Source: Immersiella caudata
Taxonomy: Eukaryota > Ascomycota > Sordariomycetes > Sordariales > Lasiosphaeriaceae
Reading direction: 5' to 3'
Length of the DNA: 64,000 nt
NCBI GenBank assembly: GCA_030512335.1
Contig: JAULSU010000007.1
Coordinates: 248,001-312,000, forward strand
Shown: piece after piece, positions 53,161 to 63,655 of the stretch
Position numbering within the stretch: the stretch's first letter is position 1
How the letters are laid out: each line of letters starts with the position of its first letter
Translations under genes and position numbers: made by a program
The notes under the pieces: generated by a model
The model's input: only the letters and a program-made list of their open reading frames with translations
What the model was told of the DNA's origin: nothing
Databases searched by the model: none

Positions 53161-54297
53161 TCAGGTTTCATTCTCCGGCTTTCGAGCGACCACAACCCTG
53201 TAATTGAAGTAGGGGTGGCAATTCGGATCACGAATCTGCTTGCGGAAGGCGGCCGCATAGACTCGAGTTTGCTCCGGGGACCATCCCATGACGGCAGTGC
53301 AAATGAACAGCGCGTAGCCTTCAATGTCCTGTTCGAACGTCAACTGAGAGGCCAAGCCGACGTCGTTCCACTTCTTGTCCTTCATGTAGCCGTTGAGAGG
53401 GGACTGCGACCCGTTAGTAAAAGTCAAGGACACATCTGGCGTTGAAACTCACCTGGCCTTCCGTCACCTTCAAGTCGACAAACCCGGCAGCCTTGATCCC
53501 CTTTTGCTGAAGCCCATCTTCGACAACCCTGAACGTCCGACCAGACTTCTCGCCCCCTTCGATCAACACCTTGCCCCATTCGTACATGGCCGTCCCCGGG
53601 GCCACGCTGCCGTTATCCGACTGGATCTGGCAAGACGGTTCAATCGTCTCAATCCAACCACCCGGCTTAGTAACACGGTACGCCTCCTTGAAAATGAAGT
53701 CCCAGTCAGGGAAACTCCCATACAAGTACCGCATGTGGATAAAGTCGAAAGTGTCTGGCGCAAAGGTCCAAGGCCTAGTGGCGTCCTCCATTTCGAAGCG
53801 GCAGTTTGGCGGGACCCAGGTTGGTTGGATGGGCGAGAGGTCTGTCCCGACGACCTGCGCGTCGGGGTGCTCATCCGCGAAGTCAATCGCCCAGATGCCT
53901 GTACTTGTATGAGAAAGATGCCTCTCAAAATCGCAGTTTGGTCGGAGGGATTCAGCTCACCAGTCCCGCACCCAACATCCAGCACGTTCTTCAGCTTGTC
54001 CTTTTCCAACGGCGCCGTCGTAAGCCTTCCATCGAAAATCAACCCCAAGCAGTGGTGCACGAGGTCAAGATTCTCCTTGGCCCTCTCGTCATTCGCGCCC
54101 CAGTACTCGCCGTCTGACACGCGGTCACTGTGAAACGTCCTCCCGTGGAGCGTTCGGTACGCGAGAACGCTGGATGTGATGGAAGCCGTCGAGCTCTTGA
54201 GGTCCTCGCCAAGACTCGAGTCAGCTTCGTCGGCGACATGGCGCTCCTCCCAATATGTCGCCGGAAGGATTGAATCTCCTGCTGCGTCAGCACTCAT
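53161..54297 (-). CDS. SAM-dependent methyltransferase, LaeA-like / TAM type
   Basis: Three exons, 53961-54297, 53453-53898, 53161-53403, giving 341 residues. Intron 1 splits a Gly codon inside motif I (VLDVGCGTG then IWAIDFADEHP), residues about 105-118, the SAM-binding loop. Post-I reads VVGTDLSPIQPTWVPPNC and motif II DTFDFIHMRYLYGSFPDW; AYRVTKPGGWIETIEP follows. YWGANDERAKENLDLVHH before motif I is also typical of the fungal LaeA-like family. Such proteins include the global regulator LaeA and many small-molecule methyltransferases; sequence alone does not place this one. The tail-to-tail P450 may be coincidental or functional. A longer start (54327) in the same frame is less likely. Confidence 0.87.
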
Positions 54298-55896
54298 GTT
54301 TGCTGTTTCTGCCAAGATCACAACCAAAAAGACTCAAATCTAAGTCGCAAAGGCGAAGCAACTCGACCGAACAAACAATAGAGGGGAAAGGTCATGACCT
54401 CCCTTTGTGTGGAAAATCGAACAAAGATAAGCCCAAGACCCCCGATGCGTCGTCGACGAATGGGGTTGCCTGCATTCGTCAAGTTGCACCAAGCAGCTGT
54501 TCCAAAACGGCGCGTCGCCAGTAAGGCTTCGCCCTGTGCCACCATCACACGCCTGTATGCAGCTCGCATGCATTTCCGGCATCTCCCGCGCTCCGGAAGC
54601 AACCAGGGTTTGCCCCGCCCGCTGCGTCGACGAGTCTGGCCGTGCCAATGCAAGACACGCGTATGGCTTCGATAATGGGGCGATTTGATTACCTTTCGGT
54701 CGCAACCTGAACGCTGAACGCGCTGCTGTGACAGTGAGGTGGGTCGCGAGAGGCTCCCCTCACTCAGAGCCTCAGGCCAAGCGGTGAGCTGAAGACCCCT
54801 GCGCCTTCCATGTTGTCTCGCTGTGGGTCTGCACTCGGGCGCCTCATTTGAGAAGGACCAACCATGGGCCTGGGTCGGATCGGGGGACGGCTCAGCGCGT
54901 GAGGCATCCCACAAGCCTCCGAGCAGGGAGATGACGCAGGTTCTAGACCGCGAAGAAGGCGTGCCCCTCCTATGCTAGCGATTCAGACCTACATAATGAC
55001 ATTCCTGCGTTTCCTCGCAGTTCTGAATCTGTGTTTGTTTTCAAGAGAGCTGCCTTTGACTTCGAGTTCAACATTGGACGCAATGGAGGGGGTTGTTGAC
55101 CGCCTCCTTAAACGGTGGAATTTCCAAAGCGGGAGAGCTATCATCCGGTGCCTCTTTTAGAAGGCCCCTTGCTCCTTCCATGGAGAAATGCAAGATGGCT
55201 TCGAGCTCCCTGCAGTTGGTGATCAAGAGCGATGCACAGCGGCACGATATCCTGTTTTGCCATCTCTCCCAACTTCGGGGACTGCTCGTGCCCCTCGATT
55301 ATCAGACAGGCTCCTCGTAGGCATCCAAGTATTGCAAAAGGGATCGTGGGAGCAGTGTCAAGAAACCAATTTGCTAATGGTGACCCACATCCATTTAACT
55401 CTCGCCTGGAGTGGACCCAGCAGCTCCTTCCGTTTACTCAAACAACAGGCCCCAATCGTACCATCCGCAGTATACCGCTCAGCTCGGGAGGCTCAGATGA
55501 CCAAAAAGATGCGGAAACCGCAATTTCATTTCCCCACAGACGAGGCGGGTGATGCCCTGCAAACTGCCAGCAAGTTTCCATCTCGCTGGCTACAAAAGGT
55601 CCCTTCTTTCTCCGACAGCAGTCCCAAACTTCTTCCCCCGTCATGCTCACCACCGCCACCTTCTTCAACTTCAAACCCAACCTTTGAGCTCGAGTCCAAA
55701 TCTGAACTCCAATCTGAATTCCAATCTGAACTCCCAAAGCCTTTGCCCGCGATCTGCGCATCCTCCAAGATCTTCATATCGAACTCAGCGACCCGATTCA
55801 AGCAATCAAGTACGCCATCCCTCCTATCCCGTCCCTTCTTGCTCAATGCTTCTTTATTTCCCCTCCTCTTGCTCTCGCTAACAAATTTTGCTTAGG
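54298..55896. other. Intergenic region
   Basis: 1.6 kb between divergent genes. Plus-strand open frames at 55188-55895 and 55549-55881 are Ser/Pro/Leu-rich and look like non-coding pyrimidine-rich leader. The last 250 bp are polypyrimidine-rich, as expected for a fungal promoter and leader. Confidence 0.45.
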
Positions 55897-56283
55897 ATGA
55901 TGTTCCTTCGCACCCTCATCGCGGCTCTGGCCCTCATCCTCGGCGCCCACGCCGCCATCATTGACTTCTTCCAGGACAGCAACTGCACCGTCCCCGCCGG
56001 CAACCGCAACCTCTGGGACAATAGCTGCGCCCAGACCGGTGCCTTCGAGTCCGTCCGTATCACTTACCCAGGCGGCAGTGACCAACACATCTCCTGCTAC
56101 AGTCGCAACGCCTGCGCAGGGGACATTACTTCGAGCTGTCTGGACGCCACCAGTGTGGGAGTGTGTGTCTCAGCTTACAACGACGCGGGTGCGAGCAATG
56201 CAATCAGTTCGTACGCTGGAACTTGCAGCACTCCTCTTGGTCCTCCTGGAGGTCCGAGGGAGAAGAAGGAGTTTCAGGCTTGA
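55897..56283 (+). CDS. Small secreted cysteine-containing protein, intact paralogue of 19214-19575
   Basis: Intronless, 128 residues; two consecutive ATG codons at 55897 and 55900. The signal peptide is MMFLRTLIAALALILGAHA. The mature part begins IIDFFQDSNCTVPAGNRNLW and continues AFESVRITYPGGSDQH; seven Cys are present, and a Pro/Gly/Lys-rich tail ends the protein. The same order of motifs is found in the frameshifted copy near 19.2 kb. I do not recognise a named family; the pattern (small, secreted, Cys-bearing, duplicated, one copy decaying) is that of candidate effector or cell-wall proteins. It is convergent with the HET gene, 134 bp between stops. Confidence 0.7.
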   Translation: MMFLRTLIAALALILGAHAAIIDFFQDSNCTVPAGNRNLWDNSCAQTGAFESVRITYPGGSDQHISCYSRNACAGDITSSCLDATSVGVCVSAYNDAGASNAISSYAGTCSTPLGPPGGPREKKEFQA

Positions 56284-56416
56284 AAGGGACGGGGGCAGTG
56301 GGATGAGAGGTCCGGAGACGTGACTGAAGTGCGAAAGAGGAACATTGAGGGGACATCACGCATGTATTTACTTCATCATCTTGTCCTGAAGCTTGAAAAT
56401 CCAACGAGTTCTCTCG

Positions 56417-58459
56417 CTACCTCAACTCAAACGTGACCCTAGCCAACGCCCCTGGTTTCTTGTAAATCACCTTGTCTGTCTCAACTCCCCACATGACTCT
56501 GTTGTCCCGCAAATAGGACGACCCGATAAACACATGATGATCACCTCTGTGCCTCAGCACGAAGGGGACTTTTCCCCCAAGCAACACGGCAACCTCGTCT
56601 CCAGGCCGCACGATACTTGGTCCTATCCCGAGTCGCCCACCACGAGTGAGAAATACCCTCCTGTTCAGCGCATACATTCTCACGGCACCTACAAAACCTA
56701 AGCAGGTCTCCGGCAATGGCACGGGGACTTCCCCACCATCGGCCGACGAGATGTGAGCCAGAAACGCAGCGATCTCCCTGTTACACGCCTCGGTAATGGG
56801 CCCCTCGCCTTTCCCCTCCTCCTTCGCGTTGGCAGGCATCTCCATCTCCCAGTTCCCCCATCGCGAGTTGCGAATCATAGATGCCGTGATGAATCCCAAA
56901 GGGGTAGCAGAAATGGCGTTACAAAAAGACACTTCAAGTGGCTCGTTGGGATGGTGGAGGTACGCCGGCCTATTTGGACCGGACATGGGGAAGGAAAATA
57001 GCTGTGACCAGACAGTTTGTATGACGGATATGGTGCGTGCATCATCAGAAAAGCCAAAGTTCAGGATATCGGTGACTCTATCCACGATGTCGACACCAAA
57101 CCCGTCAAGTGAGAGAACGCGAGGACGGAGGGGTTTCCCGAGGATTGGGTTGTCGTGGATCTCGGCGAAATAGCGAAAGTGTCCGTCGCATTGGCCTGCG
57201 TGGAAACCTCCCTTTAAGGGGAAGACGGTCGCGGGCTCGAACCACTTGGGTACCCAAGATGGATATTCATCTTGCACGAGAGTCGGATCGGTGTTGTGCT
57301 GGACGTGGTGCAGGACGTTGAGTAGACGAGGGGATTTGCGGAGGAGGAAGCGAGTCATGTCGACGTAGGCTGACACGGCGTCTTTTCTGTAGTCGGGTCG
57401 AAGGTCACGGGGCATGCCATATTCGGGGTCAGATCCGTGGCGTTGCATGAAGTCGTGGTAGCTGGTGATGGCGCTGCGGAGTGCTTGCATTCTGCGTCCA
57501 GTGTTGGATGCGCCTTCGACTTGGGTGAAGGCGAGCGCTGGGGATAAGCCCTCGTCGCAAATTCCAATGACGGCGAAGATCTTGTCGCGAATATCGGTGG
57601 CTTGGAAGCCCCTAGCGATGTGGAGGACATCCAAGAGATCGCCCACGGAGCCCGGGACCTTGGAAGGGAAGACTGGGTTTCGGGGGTGTCGTTGGAGGTA
57701 GATGCGGTGCCAGAGGATGAATGGCTTGTCGATGGCGACCTTGGCCCGCCATTCTGTGACGATGAGAGTGGTGGACATCAGTTCTGAGAAGGAGATCTCC
57801 AGTTCCTCGACCCGCACAACCGCCCAAGGCGCAGCAACCACCTCCTGGATGCACCAGGTCCGCGTCCAGTAGGGTCTCTCGAAGAGCTCGTTCAGAAAGT
57901 GTAGCGAAGTTCGAGGCAAGTCATCAGTCATGCTCGCAAATAGGGCTTCGACCACCTCGGGGTCTAGGTCTGATCCGGCGCCGGCAACCTCGAGTTCCTC
58001 TATCGCGTGAGAAAGCCGCTTCGCTACCTCGAAAGCTTGCTCGATCCCAGGAGTCCTGGGGCCGAGCCATACAATGACGCGAGCGGAGTGCTTGTAGACG
58101 AGACGCATGTACTGGATCTGCCGCGACTTCTCGTCGACGTTGTTCTGGTCGATGCAGACGGCGTCGACCCATAGTCGTCGCACCATGTTGGGCAGGCGCA
58201 AAGACCGCAGTGCGGCCTCAAGATTTGGCTTAATGGGGAGGGGAAAATCGCTCAGCCAGAGGTAGTCGCTGGGCGGGTCGGTGCCCCATGTGTATGACAG
58301 CGCCTCGTAGGGAGTCGTGTTGGAGACATCGACGAGCTCGAGGGCGGCGATGAGGGGATCATCGTGGTTCGGTGCGGACGCGAGCCGAATAACGCGCGTA
58401 AATGGAGGGGTGCGGCCAACCTCGGCGGGCGGCGGCAGTGGTTGGTACTGGTAGGCCAT
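56417..58459 (-). CDS. HET-domain protein (heterokaryon incompatibility), intact
   Basis: Single exon, 680 residues. It starts MAYQYQPLPPPAEVG; the HET core is complete: YEALSYTWG, PNLEAALRSLRL, RRLWVDAVCIDQNNVDEKS, RQIQYMRLVYKHSARVIVWLG and YWTRTWCIQEVV. The remainder, about 400 residues, is the variable region with FQATDIRDKIFAVIGI; it ends with RRVFLTRGGRLGIGPSIVRP, GDEVAVLLGGKVPFVLR and LRDNRVMWGV, the normal C-terminal box. No NACHT, WD40 or lectin domain is attached. HET proteins provoke death or arrest after fusion of unlike hyphae. A separate HET gene at 35833-37787 in this window is broken. Confidence 0.9.
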   Translation of the reverse strand: MAYQYQPLPPPAEVGRTPPFTRVIRLASAPNHDDPLIAALELVDVSNTTPYEALSYTWGTDPPSDYLWLSDFPLPIKPNLEAALRSLRLPNMVRRLWVDAVCIDQNNVDEKSRQIQYMRLVYKHSARVIVWLGPRTPGIEQAFEVAKRLSHAIEELEVAGAGSDLDPEVVEALFASMTDDLPRTSLHFLNELFERPYWTRTWCIQEVVAAPWAVVRVEELEISFSELMSTTLIVTEWRAKVAIDKPFILWHRIYLQRHPRNPVFPSKVPGSVGDLLDVLHIARGFQATDIRDKIFAVIGICDEGLSPALAFTQVEGASNTGRRMQALRSAITSYHDFMQRHGSDPEYGMPRDLRPDYRKDAVSAYVDMTRFLLRKSPRLLNVLHHVQHNTDPTLVQDEYPSWVPKWFEPATVFPLKGGFHAGQCDGHFRYFAEIHDNPILGKPLRPRVLSLDGFGVDIVDRVTDILNFGFSDDARTISVIQTVWSQLFSFPMSGPNRPAYLHHPNEPLEVSFCNAISATPLGFITASMIRNSRWGNWEMEMPANAKEEGKGEGPITEACNREIAAFLAHISSADGGEVPVPLPETCLGFVGAVRMYALNRRVFLTRGGRLGIGPSIVRPGDEVAVLLGGKVPFVLRHRGDHHVFIGSSYLRDNRVMWGVETDKVIYKKPGALARVTFELR

Positions 58460-58853
58460 CGGTCATCCAGAGGAAAGGAAGTCGGCGAATTCGGCGTGCC
58501 AAGTTCGGGTCGGGATTTGAGATCTCAGCGGGGAAGGGGCGATCAGCACGGAGAGACATGTGCCCGCGTCAAATTCAAGAGTGGGGCTTGCTGAATGCAA
58601 CCTCAACATTCCATACACGCTAAAGAAGAAATATTCTGGAATGGAGGGGACGTCATTTCTATCAACCCGCTCCATTACTTTTTGCCTCGCGCAGAAAACA
58701 ACGACCCCCGGTGAAGGTCGGCGAAGCAAGATGGACAAAGTTCACCCGTTCAACTCCACCACTCGGTTTTTCCTCCCCAATCCAAACAGGGCTTCGCCCA
58801 GCAACTCAGGCCCAGCTGACTCATCATCAACGCCCAGGTAGTAATCAGGGTAC

Positions 58854-59279
58854 TCAATCTTCCTCAGCAATCGAGTTGGTGAAAGTGAGATCAATAGTCC
58901 CCGAATCACCGCCCCCACCCAAAATCCCCGAGTTGAACAAGCTCATCCTAAACGGGACCGGCTGTCCCCTCGGCACAACCACTGACTCCGTCTTCTCCTC
59001 CGCCAGATCCGAGGTCGACTCAGAATCTCCCTCAAACAGCTTCCCGTTGACCGTGACAAGGATGCGCCGCTCCGCCAGGAGCCGAGCTGTAATTCTGACT
59101 TCCAGCCGGCATTCTCCGCCCCAGCTCTTGATCCAGGTGACGAAGTTCTGGGGGACGTCCTGCTGGGTCAAGACCACCTTGGTCCAGACGGCCTCGTGGA
59201 AGAGCTCGTTCGGGGCGAAGCGCTCGTGGTCGACGCCGTCGAGGGAGCCGGAGGCTACGAGCATTCGTGGGGCTGCCAT
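58854..59279 (-). CDS. Conserved-looking protein of unknown function
   Basis: Single coding exon, 141 residues, ATG at 59277-59279. Evidence that it is a real gene: just upstream on the same strand is a clean 51-nt 5'UTR intron (59299-59349; GTAAGT donor, GCTAAC branch, CAG acceptor), and a TATA box (tataaag) lies at 59468-59474. The protein has no signal peptide or membrane helix and alternates strands and turns (VTWIKSWGGECRLEVRITAR, RRILVTVNGKLFEG, PVPFRMSLFNSG, GTIDLTFTNS), suggesting a small beta-sandwich. I do not recognise the family. Confidence 0.6.
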   Translation of the reverse strand: MAAPRMLVASGSLDGVDHERFAPNELFHEAVWTKVVLTQQDVPQNFVTWIKSWGGECRLEVRITARLLAERRILVTVNGKLFEGDSESTSDLAEEKTESVVVPRGQPVPFRMSLFNSGILGGGGDSGTIDLTFTNSIAEED

Positions 59280-59474
59280 GACTGTGATTGGAAGGAGTCT
59301 GGAGTTAGCGGGTGTTGGCGAGTTAAAACTTCAAAGTTGTTAGACTTACCGAGAGGATGTTTGATGTTGGTGGGGAGATGATGTGATAGGTTTCAACGAG
59401 GGAGGTGCGATGAATGTTCTGCTGAGCTTGAACATGAACGGACAACTCCCCGCGGCCTTGGTCATGGCTTTATA

Positions 59475-61115
59475 CCTGATGGCTAAGTGAAGCGACAAGT
59501 TGTCCTGGCTCAGAAGGCGGAAAAGGGGGATGAGGAGAACCTGACCGGTCTCATTGTGTAAGAGCTATGATAGGTCCAGCTAAAGAGCTGAGCCAGGCTA
59601 CTACAGAGCGGCTGAGAACGTGGGATGCGCGTTGATCACATTGTATTTGTTTACTGTCTTCCCTCCGAGACACCGATTGTGTTGCCAAACCCCTGTCCAG
59701 ACTGTCGTGGCGATCCAATCAGCCACGGAAGCTTCAGGTTCCGACATAGATAGCTTTTCTCGGAGATTTTGTGTGCTCTCACTCAGGCGTTGAGGTGCCT
59801 TTCAGTCGTATTCCATGGGCCACTTAGATCAATGCTTCCGTTCAGCTCACCGGGTGCCTCGTCCGACAATTTGCATCCGAAGAGTTGCAGAGGTCTAGGC
59901 CAAAAACAAGGGCTGAAAGCTAGATGACGCCACGCCAATGAGGTCCACTGGACTTTGATCGTGGCTTTTGAAGAAACATCACAGTTGAGTCTAGCCCTCA
60001 GTCTGCCGCTTTCGTGCCACACTTGATTGCTGCGCATACATCACCCGAGGGTCTCTTTCTCAGCGCTCCCTGCATGGCTTTCACAATAGGTAGAGCGAAT
60101 GATATGGCTGTTTGGTCTTCACCGTGTGCAAGTGTCAGCTGAGCCAGGGCCGGAGACTAGATTGGGCAGGGCATCAAGTTGGAATGGTCTAGTCCGCGGT
60201 GCCATGCTAACTCTAGCCGCCGACAGGAAGTTGGCCATCATCGGGGGACGTCTTCAGCCTTCAAAACTTTGACTTCCAATTCCAACACTGAAGAGAGGCA
60301 GACCAAAAAAACCAACCAAAAAAAACCCCCCCAAGGCCAAAACGGAGCGGAATGGAGTGGACCAACACTTGTCGAGCCCCTAGGTGGTCCGGCAGTCGTC
60401 GTTCAACGGAAAACCGCAAATCGTGCCGTGATTCCAGGCTTCGAGAAAGAGAAAAAAAAAAAGCCTTCAAACACGCGTAGTCCTGGGAACTCGAATACGT
60501 CTTCCATGGACACTAAGCTTTATCTACAGCATGGAAATGACTTAGCAGAATGTTGCGTGGATCCTGCCCTTTGAGGAACGAAGTCCGCTCCAAGGGGCGA
60601 TGACGATGACGATAAGGACAATTGCGTTGATCCCCACATTGAACTGCACTGCGAGGTTCGCAACGGTCGCGCAGCTGAAACCCACCACCCGCAGCGCAAT
60701 TTCACCTCTCCCAACCGCCTTTGCGGACCCATCAGTTCGGACAGCGCACAGCCCTGAAGGATGCGGATTTGAAATCGGACCACTGCGAATACAGTTACAG
60801 CTTTGGAACAGCCCCATTGCGCGTTTGGCTACGGGCTGCGATTGGCTTCATCGGACTTGCGCTACTCAAATTGGCAGGGGCTCAGCCAATGGACGCCCCC
60901 AAAACCCGCGCCAAGGGGGCGGAGGATCGGGTCGATCGCATAACACGAACCAGGGTCCGCATCCTGGGCGGCATTCTGCAGCGTCAGGATCCGAGGATGC
61001 CCGACATGATGCGGCTTCTTCTTTGCTGGTTGTTTTTCTCTCCGCCACAACACTCTTTCGGGTCCCCCGCGTTGCGCCTCTCGTTCTGTTTGCGGTTTAA
61101 CGGCGGTCGCCCGCC
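59475..61115. other. Intergenic region
   Basis: 1.64 kb upstream of the kelch gene. Contains short A runs near 60305-60330 and 60450-60460. Open frames on both strands around 60540-61100 have no domain, though the minus-strand frame 60542-60817 includes a hydrophobic stretch. Confidence 0.4.
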
Positions 61116-63037
61116 ATGGCGTCTTTACCTTTTGTTTTGTGCAAATGCCTTGCGCTGCTGGCTATCGTGCGAGGGGCTGGCGCGGCGCTCTTTGATGTCC
61201 CGACACCACAGAACTATGTGCGACGGAGCACAGCGAAGGCGACGGTGCTGGGGAATTATGTGTATATCGACGGCGGGGAGATATCGCAACTAGACGGGGG
61301 AAAGATTGGCTCGCGGACGTCGAATCCAGGTAGGTTTTTCTTCCCCCCCCCCCATGACGCCGGTCGCGCGCGCTGACAGATGGCCTGGCAGTGAACTCGA
61401 CGCTCTCGATCGACATCTCCAAATCGTGGACTGCCGAAAGCGTCGTCATCCGATCGATTCTCAAGCCCGGACCGAACAAGTCCAACGTCCATCTCTTTAC
61501 GGATAAGGAAGCGGGCGCATTCTACTCGTGGGGTGGGAAATGGATCTTTGGCATCAACATGACCGAGACGGCGCTGTGGAAATTTACCGCCGACGGAAAC
61601 GGAGGCGGGACTTGGTCTCTTGAGCCGCCGGGGAACCCGTCCACCTTTGCAGAGCTGATTCCGGGAGAATTCGCTGCTGTTGCCACGGCCGGAGACACCG
61701 GCTATCTCGTTGGTGGGGCTGCATCAGGATGGACGCAGCTTTTCAGGGCGAGGAACCAGGTGATTCCCGGGATGGCTACGTTCAACATGAAGACGAAACT
61801 GTGGCAAAATGGCACCACCCCGAGTCCATTCAACACGCTCATCGGGGGGACTGCCGAGTTTGTCCCGACGTTTGGCCCGAACGGTCTGATCGTGGTGTTT
61901 GGAGGGTGGTCGCCAAGTGTTGTGGGCGAGGCCGATGTCATGGCCTCGCCGCAGTGGGGATTCGACAACCTCACCTTTTTCGATCCGGAGACCAAGAAGA
62001 ACTATTGGCAGAAGGCGACGGGTGATATTCCGCCGCATCCGAGGACGGGGTTCTGTACGGTGGGTTTCCAAAGGGAGGGTGGTTATGACATGTGAGTGCC
62101 CCCCCTGAGTTCGGTGTCCCGTGGGACGATACTAATGTGACACAGCTTTCTCTACGGTGGCATGAACCAACAGGAAAGGTCGGCATACAACGATGCGTAC
62201 ATTCTTAGTCTTCCTGGCTTTGTGTGGACCAAGGTGGCCGAGAGTCCCGGCGGTCGACGAGCCGAGCAAACCTGTGTCCCTGTCGGCAAGCGCCAGGTCC
62301 TCAGCATCGGCGGCCTGAATCCGTACCTGAACGCTTGGACGACGCAAGACCCTTTTGCTCAGGGGCTCGCCGTTTTTGATATGGTGGATCTGAAGTGGAC
62401 CGACTCGTACAACGCAGGTGCTGCGGCCTACGAGGCCCCTCCACCGGTGAAGGAGTGGTATTCAAAGGGATTGCTGGGGAGTGTTACATGGTCCTCAGAT
62501 GATGTCCAACGGCTGTTTTCCACAGCCACAGATGGTGAGTTTATCGTGATCCTTCCAAACAACGCGAGTTGTCGCTGACTTGTGTCGACAGACACCCCAG
62601 GTGGTAACGGCAATAACGGCAATGGCGGCTCCAACGATCCAGGCTCCACCGAAGAGAAATCCACCCCTGTGGCCGCCATCGCCGGGGGTGTGGTTGGCGG
62701 AGTGGTTGCGCTAGCAGCCATCGGCGCACTGGTGTGGTTTTTGCGCCGAAAGAAGAGATCACAGGACATCGGGCCCATGTCAACAGCTCCGGCCCACAAC
62801 GAGCTCAGCGGTGGTCGACCAAGCGAGATGAGCCCGCACACAAAGTACACGCCGGCCCCTCCGTACCACGAGGCTGACAGCCATGATCACCATGAGCTCT
62901 ACAGCCAGGGCGCCGCTTCGCCACTCCCGCCCAAGACGTTGCCGGGCCACAGCGTGGGTCAATACGCCGAGCTTTACACGCCGGCGCAAACGGGCCACGC
63001 AGTTGAGTTGGATGCAAGTATGCCGCAGAGAAGATGA
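61116..63037 (+). CDS. Kelch beta-propeller protein with signal peptide and C-terminal membrane helix
   Basis: Four exons, 61116-61329, 61392-62091, 62146-62534, 62592-63037, giving 582 residues. The signal peptide is about residues 1-23 (LLAIVRGAGA). The extracellular part is a kelch-type propeller: GNYVYIDGGEIS, GAFYSWGG, GLIVVFGGWSP, FLYGGMNQQE and QVLSIGGLNPY are blade strands with the GG doublets. A Gly/Asn-rich linker is followed by one membrane helix (about 460-484, VAAIAGGVVGGVVALAAIGA) with the RRKKR stop-transfer, and a His/Pro-rich cytosolic tail. This is a common fungal surface architecture, with possible roles in adhesion, polarity or carbohydrate binding. Intron 1 contains a short C run. 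Confidence 0.85.
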
Positions 63038-63655
63038 TGTAGAGGGGATGACGAATTGGATTTGTACATAGAGAAAGGGATTACAATAACTACAGGTAAT
63101 GAATGCTACATTGGACATAGACCTCAAGACTCCAACCTTTGGAGCCTTGCCGTGGCCACCTCAGATTCCCCGTATTTTGTGTGACCAATCTCGAAAGCTT
63201 TCAAGGGGAGGCTGTGTAAGCTGTGTAAGGATATCAAATTCGTTGGACGAATGGCATGGCATCTCACGCTGACTGATGCTCAACTGGTTCAACCAGGCAA
63301 GCTTAGAGGTGCGATGACAAAACTGACTAAGACCCCGATTTCTGCTTCGCCATTGGTCGGGTATTTTCCAGCTCTAGCCCGGGCTGAAAACATCAGCAGC
63401 TGGACTCGCCTTGTGTTACACTCAGGGTCCCACCAAGACAGTGATGAGGGCCAAAGCGGATTGGTCAACAAATGGCGGGAGGAGGCCTAAAGAATCAAGG
63501 GGCAAGATGATGTGCAAAACAGAACACGATATAAAACGATACGTCTTGGCCAACTCTCCGTCACTCACAGTTCTCCACTCAACACAACACCACTCCAAAA
63601 CCCTTGGACATCATTTCAATCCATTCTCCCAACAGAAACCTTACGACCCATCACG
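63038..63655. other. Intergenic region
   Basis: About 620 bp between two plus-strand genes. No gene is seen; the TATA box of the next gene is listed separately. Confidence 0.4.
63531..63537 (+). promoter_or_regulatory. TATA box
   Basis: tataaaa lies 125 bp upstream of the ATG at 63656, a normal distance for a fungal TATA promoter. The leader that follows is rich in C and A (ctccactcaacacaacacc). Confidence 0.5.

Noticed and set aside
55188..55895. Plus-strand frame of 235 codons before the small secreted protein
   Set aside because: Low-complexity Ser/Pro/Leu text from pyrimidine-rich leader DNA; it ends where the better-supported signal-peptide gene starts.
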